Positions 59,116 through 64,000 of a stretch of 64,000 bases of DNA are shown piece after piece. Location of the stretch: contig JBMNMA010000001.1 in assembly GCA_050953105.1 (NCBI GenBank), forward strand, positions 310,001 through 374,000, written 5' to 3'. The notes below the pieces were generated by a model. That model did no database searches. It worked only from the letters and a program-made list of their open reading frames with translations, and was not told the origin of the DNA. This DNA is from UBA1206 sp050953105 (GTDB lineage Bacteria; Bacillota; Clostridia; Oscillospirales; CAG-382). How positions within the stretch are numbered: position 1 is the stretch's first letter; each line of letters opens with the position of its first letter. Made by a program: the position numbers and the translations under genes.

Positions 59116-60453
59116 TTAAAGACTTTTTATTTTATCTTCTATTAAAATACCCGCATCCTCGTATCCGGGCTTGCCAAGGAGGGCGAACATATTGCGTTTA
59201 TAGGCCTCTACCCCCGGCTGGTCGAAGGGATTTACGTCGAGAATATAAGCCGATATGCCGCAGGATACAAAGAAAAAGTAGCAAAGCATACCGAAGTTAA
59301 GCTCGTCCTTTTTGTCAAAGCCTATTTCCAATACCGGCACGCCCCCGTCCGAATGGGCAAGGGATGTTCCCAAAAATGCCTTATGGTTAACTTCATGCAG
59401 GGTTTTGCCCGAAATGTAGTTTAAACCGTCAAGGTTGTTGGGGTCGTGGGGTATAGTCATATCATTCGATATTTCTTTTTGGGTTAACACCGTTTCGAAA
59501 AGCATCCGCTGGCCGTCCTGAACATACTGCCCCAACGAATGAAGGTCGGTGGAGAATATGGCGGTGGTGGGGTAAATGCCTTTGCCGTTTTTACCTTCAC
59601 TCTCACCGAAAAGCTGTTTCCACCATTCACCGTAGGACCGTAAAAAGGGATCGTAGCTAACCAGAATTTCGCAGCCTTTTCCCTTTTGTAAGAAGTAATT
59701 GCGAAGCAGGGCATACCTGCAGGCTGTATGGGAAAGGCGTTTTTGTAAAAATTCCTGCCTTGTGGCCTTGGTGCCGGCAATCATGTCGTCAATGTTGCAG
59801 CCTGCCACCGCAAGGGGGAACAGCCCAACTGCCGAAAACACCGAATACCTGCCGCCGATATCGTCGGGGACGACAAAGCATTCGTAGCCCTTTTCCTTTG
59901 CAAAGGACAGCAATGCCCCCTTATGAGCGTCGGTGGTAACATAAATTCTTTCTTTTTGCTCTTCTTCGGTGTATTTCGACGCCATAAAGGCCAAAACAAG
60001 GCGGAAAGCTATCGCCGGTTCGGCGGTGGTTCCCGACTTTGATATTACGTTAATACTCACACGCTTGTTTTTGCATATATCAAGGACGGCTTTAATTTCC
60101 TCCCCCGAAAAGGAGGTGCCTAAAAAGTAAATTTCGGGGGTGTCCTTTTCAAGCTGGTTGTAATAGGGGGTTTTTAGAAAATCCAGCGCCGCCTTTGCGC
60201 CGAGATAGGAACCGCCTATGCCGATAACTATAAGGGCATCGGAATTTTGTTTTATTTTAGCCGATGCCCTTTTTATCCGCTCCACTTCATCCTTGTCAAA
60301 GTTGACCGGCAGGTCAAACCAGCCGAGAAAGTCGTTACCCTTTCCGCTTTTGTCAACCAAAGCCGAATAGGCGTTATCCAGCCTTTTTTCAAGCAGTTTT
60401 ACTTCCTTTTCATCAATAAACCGGGATGCGAATTTTTCACTTAAGGTTATCAT
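59116..60453 (-). CDS. pgi: Glucose-6-phosphate isomerase
   Basis: 445 residues. Interconverts glucose-6-P and fructose-6-P. Sugar isomerase domains with IGIGGSYLGAKAALDFL, VISKSGTTAEPAIAFR, and the C-terminal signature NPFDQPGVEAYKRNMFALLG with the catalytic Lys. Family length for Bacillota. Confidence 0.96.
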   Translation of the reverse strand: MITLSEKFASRFIDEKEVKLLEKRLDNAYSALVDKSGKGNDFLGWFDLPVNFDKDEVERIKRASAKIKQNSDALIVIGIGGSYLGAKAALDFLKTPYYNQLEKDTPEIYFLGTSFSGEEIKAVLDICKNKRVSINVISKSGTTAEPAIAFRLVLAFMASKYTEEEQKERIYVTTDAHKGALLSFAKEKGYECFVVPDDIGGRYSVFSAVGLFPLAVAGCNIDDMIAGTKATRQEFLQKRLSHTACRYALLRNYFLQKGKGCEILVSYDPFLRSYGEWWKQLFGESEGKNGKGIYPTTAIFSTDLHSLGQYVQDGQRMLFETVLTQKEISNDMTIPHDPNNLDGLNYISGKTLHEVNHKAFLGTSLAHSDGGVPVLEIGFDKKDELNFGMLCYFFFVSCGISAYILDVNPFDQPGVEAYKRNMFALLGKPGYEDAGILIEDKIKSL

Positions 60454-60483
60454 ACATACTGCCTTTCAACGTCGAGAATTTAT

Positions 60484-61686
60484 TTAAAATATTGAAATTA
60501 TCGACTTAAATATTTTACCTATAAGGTTCAGGAAGGTTATTTCCTTATCGCCGTCCAGCGCAACCACCGGAACGGAGGCCACCTTGGTGCCATCGATGTA
60601 GTATTCAACCACACCCACCACGTCCCCTTCCTTAACGGGAGCCTTGACGGGATTTATGGTTACGGTTGAAGACAGGGAGGCGGTTTTTCCCTTTTCGGTG
60701 AGTATTGGAGGAGGGGTATAGTCAACCCTGATATAGCCGTTTGCCCCTTTTTCCACCGCCACATTTTCTAAAACCTGTTTTTCGGGAACATGGATTTTAT
60801 AGTTGGCAAAGCCGAAATCAAGTAGCTTTTTTGTAGAGGCAAACCTAATATCGCTGGTGTCGGCCCCCAGCACCACGGCGATAAGCTGCATGCCGTCCCG
60901 CTTGGCGGTGCCCGAAAGGCAGTATTTAGCCAAATCGGTAAAGCCGGTTTTCATTCCGTTTGCCCCGGAATAAAAGCGGATAAGCTTGTTGGTGTTGGCA
61001 AGGCCGAAGGTGCCGTTGCGGAAGGTATCCATCCAGATGGTGGTGTATTGAAACACCAGCTCGTGCTTTAACAGCTCTCGTGTCATAATGGCCACGTCAA
61101 GTGCGGAGGAATAGTGGTTATCCTCGTTGAGTCCGTGGCAATTGGCAAAGTTGGTGTTTTGCATACCCAGCTCCTTTGCCTTTTCGTTCATCATGGTAAC
61201 AAAGGACTGTTCGCTGCCGGCAATATGTTCGGCAAAAGCCACGGTGGCGTCATTGGCCGAAACGATAATCATTGCCTTTAGCATTTCGTGGACGGATATT
61301 TGTTCCCCCACCTCAAGGTAAACCTGGCTTCCCCCCATGCCGGCGGCGGCTTCGCCTACGGTTATCATGTCCTCAAGCTTTATTTTGCCTTCTTCTATGG
61401 CTTCCATAACCAAAAGGGTGGACATTATTTTAGTAACCGAAGCAATGGGTAGGTGGTCGTTTTCGTTCTGGGCATAGAGTATGGTGCCGGTGTCGGCCTC
61501 CATAAGCAGCGCCGCCTTGGCGGGGATTGTGTCGCCGAAGGTTGCCGTTTCGGTATACCAGTATTCCTCAAAGGCATAGGAAAAGGGATAAATTTGGGCG
61601 CTTTCGTCATCGTCGTTTGCGGCGTGCACCGGAACCGACATAAACATAAGGGAAATTATAAGACAGATACAAAGCAGTTTTTTCAT
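60484..61686 (-). CDS. D-alanyl-D-alanine carboxypeptidase (DacF-like)
   Basis: 400 residues. Signal peptide (residues 1-22), peptidase S11 domain with SVTK (active-site Ser), SAND (SxN box) and KTGFTD (KTG box), then a PBP5-type C-terminal beta domain and an amphipathic end (LIGKIFKSIISIF) for membrane attachment. Trims peptidoglycan stem peptides. Related to vegetative DacA and sporulation DacF; the sequence alone does not separate them. Confidence 0.92.
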   Translation of the reverse strand: MKKLLCICLIISLMFMSVPVHAANDDDESAQIYPFSYAFEEYWYTETATFGDTIPAKAALLMEADTGTILYAQNENDHLPIASVTKIMSTLLVMEAIEEGKIKLEDMITVGEAAAGMGGSQVYLEVGEQISVHEMLKAMIIVSANDATVAFAEHIAGSEQSFVTMMNEKAKELGMQNTNFANCHGLNEDNHYSSALDVAIMTRELLKHELVFQYTTIWMDTFRNGTFGLANTNKLIRFYSGANGMKTGFTDLAKYCLSGTAKRDGMQLIAVVLGADTSDIRFASTKKLLDFGFANYKIHVPEKQVLENVAVEKGANGYIRVDYTPPPILTEKGKTASLSSTVTINPVKAPVKEGDVVGVVEYYIDGTKVASVPVVALDGDKEITFLNLIGKIFKSIISIF

Positions 61687-61809
61687 AAAAATGCCCGGGC
61701 TTTTATAAGAAGGAACAAAGCCCCACGGGCAGCCACCCGCCTTTCTGTTTGGTAGTGTTATTCCTTCTTGAACATTTTTATGCTTGCCTGTCCTTAATTA
61801 TAACGTGCT

Positions 61810-62877
61810 TTATTCAATTATCATGCCCGATTGCTTTGCCATTTTTTCAAAGCGGGCTAAAATATCGTCTATTTCATAGTGGTCGGGGCCGTTGAAGTAG
61901 GAATTAACCCTGTTTCCAAAGGGCTTATACCACTTCTCGTTAATATATTCAAGTCCGTATGCGGCACCGAAAATAGACCCGGCGGTGGCGGCGGTGCAGT
62001 CGCAGTCGTGGGCCATGGCCACACAGTTGGAAATTACCTTGTCAAAGTCTTTTCCGCCAAGAGCCAGAGCAAAAACTGTAAGGCAGGCGTTATTTATGGT
62101 GTGGACTATATGCATGCCGGGATATTTTTCGTCAACAAGTCTTGCGGCAGTTTGATAGTCGCCCACTTTGTCCCATATATCAAGCGCCCATCTTAAGCCC
62201 TCGGCAAGCTCGCAGTCCTCGGGAATATATTTTAGCCCTTCATAAAGGGAGGTTTTTACGTCGTTTGTAACAAAAGCGGAGGAAATTACGGCAGCGAAAT
62301 ATTTTGATCCGTAAACCCCGTTTCTGCGGTGGGAAATGAGGGCGTCGGTTTCAGCCATTTTGGCGGCCAGTTCCATGTTGCCGGGGGCCATATATCCGTA
62401 GCCGTCGCAGCGTATGTCTGCGCCGATAAGCTCGTCATAGGGGTTGTCGATATCGGCGGCCTGTTCTGCGGGAATGCCTTTTAGCAGATTGTCCATTGCC
62501 ACCCTTTCGGCGGTGTAGCATTCGGTTATATACTTAAGCCAGGCGTTTTTAACGTCTTCAAGGGTGAAGTTCAGGCCATTGCCTTCTTCGGCTATAAACA
62601 GGGAAAGGAGGGTATAGCCTATATCGTCGTCGCAGGGAATGGCGGTAAGATAGGGTTTGGTGTAGTCCTTGAAGGTTTGGATAATATATCTTACATTGTC
62701 GGTATAGGGTGTGTCGGGCCAATAGTCGGTTACGGGATAGTCAATACCGAGCTGCTTGGCGTAATCTTCCATCTGGCTTACCGTCCAGCCCTCCACGGGG
62801 GCGCCGAGGGTGCAGCCGGCGGCTCTGCCTAAAAATGCGGCTTTTAGCTTGTTGCGGTAGGTGGCTAAGTTTAACAT
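61810..62877 (-). CDS. ADP-ribosylglycohydrolase family protein
   Basis: 355 residues. All-helical ARH/DraG fold: KLKAAFLGRAAGCTLGAPVE at the N-terminus, CDDDIGYTLL as the first metal-site block, and the C-terminal HDCDCTAATAGSIFGAAYG with the second acidic pair. Members remove ADP-ribose from proteins, nucleic acids or small molecules; some act on other N-glycosides. No ADP-ribosyltransferase partner is adjacent. AAAGGAAAGGA precedes the ATG. Confidence 0.88.
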   Translation of the reverse strand: MLNLATYRNKLKAAFLGRAAGCTLGAPVEGWTVSQMEDYAKQLGIDYPVTDYWPDTPYTDNVRYIIQTFKDYTKPYLTAIPCDDDIGYTLLSLFIAEEGNGLNFTLEDVKNAWLKYITECYTAERVAMDNLLKGIPAEQAADIDNPYDELIGADIRCDGYGYMAPGNMELAAKMAETDALISHRRNGVYGSKYFAAVISSAFVTNDVKTSLYEGLKYIPEDCELAEGLRWALDIWDKVGDYQTAARLVDEKYPGMHIVHTINNACLTVFALALGGKDFDKVISNCVAMAHDCDCTAATAGSIFGAAYGLEYINEKWYKPFGNRVNSYFNGPDHYEIDDILARFEKMAKQSGMIIE

Positions 62878-63001
62878 GGTTCCTTTCCTTTCATTGACCT
62901 GAGCATAATGTTTATTTGCAATATATTAACAATTATTTTATTCTAAATACCATATATATTATGAATTTTCTGCTAACATTGTTTTAGGAAAGGACAGGAC
63001 A

Positions 63002-64000
63002 ATGACAAGCTATATTGATGAAATAAAAAATTCAAAAAAGCCGGTTGTTATATACGGAATGGGGAACGGAGCGGAAAAGATAATTTCCCATTTAAATTCC
63101 TTCGGCATTAGTATTTCCGGCATTTTTGCCTCCGACGGTTTTGTCAGAGGCCAGTCCTTTATGGGTATGAAGGTTAAAACCCTTGCCGAAACCGAAAAGG
63201 AATTAGGGGACTTTATAATTGTTACCGCCTTTGCCCTTGAGGGGGATGATGTTAATGTTTTCAATGCTTTATCGAAAAAACACACCACATATTCCCCTAA
63301 CCTTCCCCCGTACGGGGACGGGTTTATAAACAAAGACTGGCTTGAGGAAAACAAGGAGAAAACCGAAAAAGTTTACAGTCTGCTTTGCGACAATATTTCA
63401 AGGGATATATTCAACTCCCTTATGGAATACAATGTTACGGGAAAAATTAACTGCCTTATGGCAAATTTTGTTCCGCCAGAAGGGTGGTTTATTAAAAATG
63501 CCCTTCATGTTGATATCGGCGCCTATGACGGGGACAGCGTTTTGGAATATACCCACACTAATCCGGATTACGGCCATATTTACGCCTTTGAACCCGAAAA
63601 GCATACCTTTAACAAGCTTGTAAAAAACACCGGGAATTTAAGAAACATTACCTGCATAAACTCCGCCGTTTGGGAAAAGGACGGTGAAATTACCTTTGAA
63701 ACAAAAAAGGGACGGGGAAGCAAAATTTCTTATTCAGGCGAAAAGGTTAGCTGTGTTTCCCTTGATTCATATTTTGCCGGGAAAAAGCCGTCATCAATTA
63801 AAATAGACGGCGAGGGGGCGGAACGGGAAATATTAAACGGTGGTGTAAATTTAATTTACAGCCATTCCCCATCCCTTTGTGTGGCGGTTTATCACAGGGC
63901 TTTTGACATAATAGATTTGCCTTTGTGGCTTCACCGGCAAAACCCGTCCTATGCCTTTTATTTAAGGCGGAAGGAATATGTTCCCGCTTTTGACGTTTTT
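63002..64000 (+). CDS. FkbM-family methyltransferase, cut by window end
   Basis: 333 codons are visible from ATG 63002, with AGGAAAGGACAGG in front; the 3' end is outside. An N-terminal Rossmann-like segment (KPVVIYGMGNGAEKII) resembles NAD-binding or PglD-type modules, followed by the FkbM methyltransferase core: HVDIGAYDGDSVLEY (motif I), IYAFEPEKHTFNKL, and SIKIDGEGAEREIL. FkbM enzymes O-methylate sugars or polyketides; this two-part form often occurs in glycan loci. Confidence 0.85.
   Translation, partial: MTSYIDEIKNSKKPVVIYGMGNGAEKIISHLNSFGISISGIFASDGFVRGQSFMGMKVKTLAETEKELGDFIIVTAFALEGDDVNVFNALSKKHTTYSPNLPPYGDGFINKDWLEENKEKTEKVYSLLCDNISRDIFNSLMEYNVTGKINCLMANFVPPEGWFIKNALHVDIGAYDGDSVLEYTHTNPDYGHIYAFEPEKHTFNKLVKNTGNLRNITCINSAVWEKDGEITFETKKGRGSKISYSGEKVSCVSLDSYFAGKKPSSIKIDGEGAEREILNGGVNLIYSHSPSLCVAVYHRAFDIIDLPLWLHRQNPSYAFYLRRKEYVPAFDVF

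Overview
The window looks like a chromosomal segment of an endospore-forming anaerobic Bacillota, most likely class Clostridia and probably near the Oscillospirales (Ruminococcaceae-like). The sequence evidence is a set of sporulation genes (gpr, spoIIP, spoIIGA, sigE, whiA, a DacF-type carboxypeptidase), the Gram-positive rimP-nusA-ylxR-L7Ae-infB-rbfA-nrnA-truB operon, strong AGGAGG ribosome sites, frequent TTG and GTG starts, and clostridial families such as DUF5711, DUF4349 and DUF1858. The placement is inference; no 16S gene is present.

Layout. Bases 1-2650: an edge-truncated XRE regulator with its own promoter and operator-like palindrome; a degenerate tRNA-Pro tail beside two tandem palindromic repeats; tRNA-Pro; a methyltransferase gene broken by one in-frame stop; tRNA-His, tRNA-Arg and tRNA-Gly; rpsT. 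Bases 2816-4812 (+): gpr and spoIIP. Bases 4851-6446 (-): an ECF-like sigma factor fused to a ~350-residue C-terminal extension. Bases 6657-31044 (-): a long co-directional run covering cell wall synthesis (class A PBP, murB), replication (dnaE), sporulation control (a shortened whiA), a 916-residue P-type-ATPase homologue that has lost its catalytic motifs, a ClpE-like unfoldase, pgsA, cvpA, truA, the EcfA1-EcfA2-EcfT vitamin-transporter energising module, membrane and lipoproteins, a 23S-type methyltransferase and ruvCAB.

Bases 31303-37486 (+): acpP, a DUF3137 protein, nagA with a ROK-like kinase (amino-sugar use or recycling), birA, a PAP2 phosphatase and an esterase. Bases 37536-41170 (-): surface genes (a CBM9-like protein with a sorting-signal-like tail, and a Ser-Glu-Glu-Pro-repeat SGNH/DHHW lipoprotein), an M50 intramembrane protease and a coupled 53-residue membrane protein. 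Bases 41294-51490 (+): spoIIGA-sigE, an NYN-domain protein, the rimP-to-truB translation operon and a ParB/Noc-like gene. Bases 51467-54731 (-): a BrkB-like membrane protein and an intact P-type ATPase. Bases 54956-57466 (+): guaB and asnA. Bases 57580-62877 (-): a MarR regulator with a clear promoter-operator, a small membrane protein, a small P-loop protein, pgi, a D,D-carboxypeptidase and an ADP-ribosylglycohydrolase. The last kilobase (+) is an FkbM methyltransferase cut by the window end.

Most of the window is conserved core genome. I found no CRISPR array, phage module, insertion sequence or defence island. The most unusual items are the catalytically dead P-type ATPase, the sigma factor with a large C-terminal domain, the WhiA lacking much of its LAGLIDADG half, the methyltransferase with a single in-frame stop, and the palindromic repeat pair beside the tRNA-Pro remnant.
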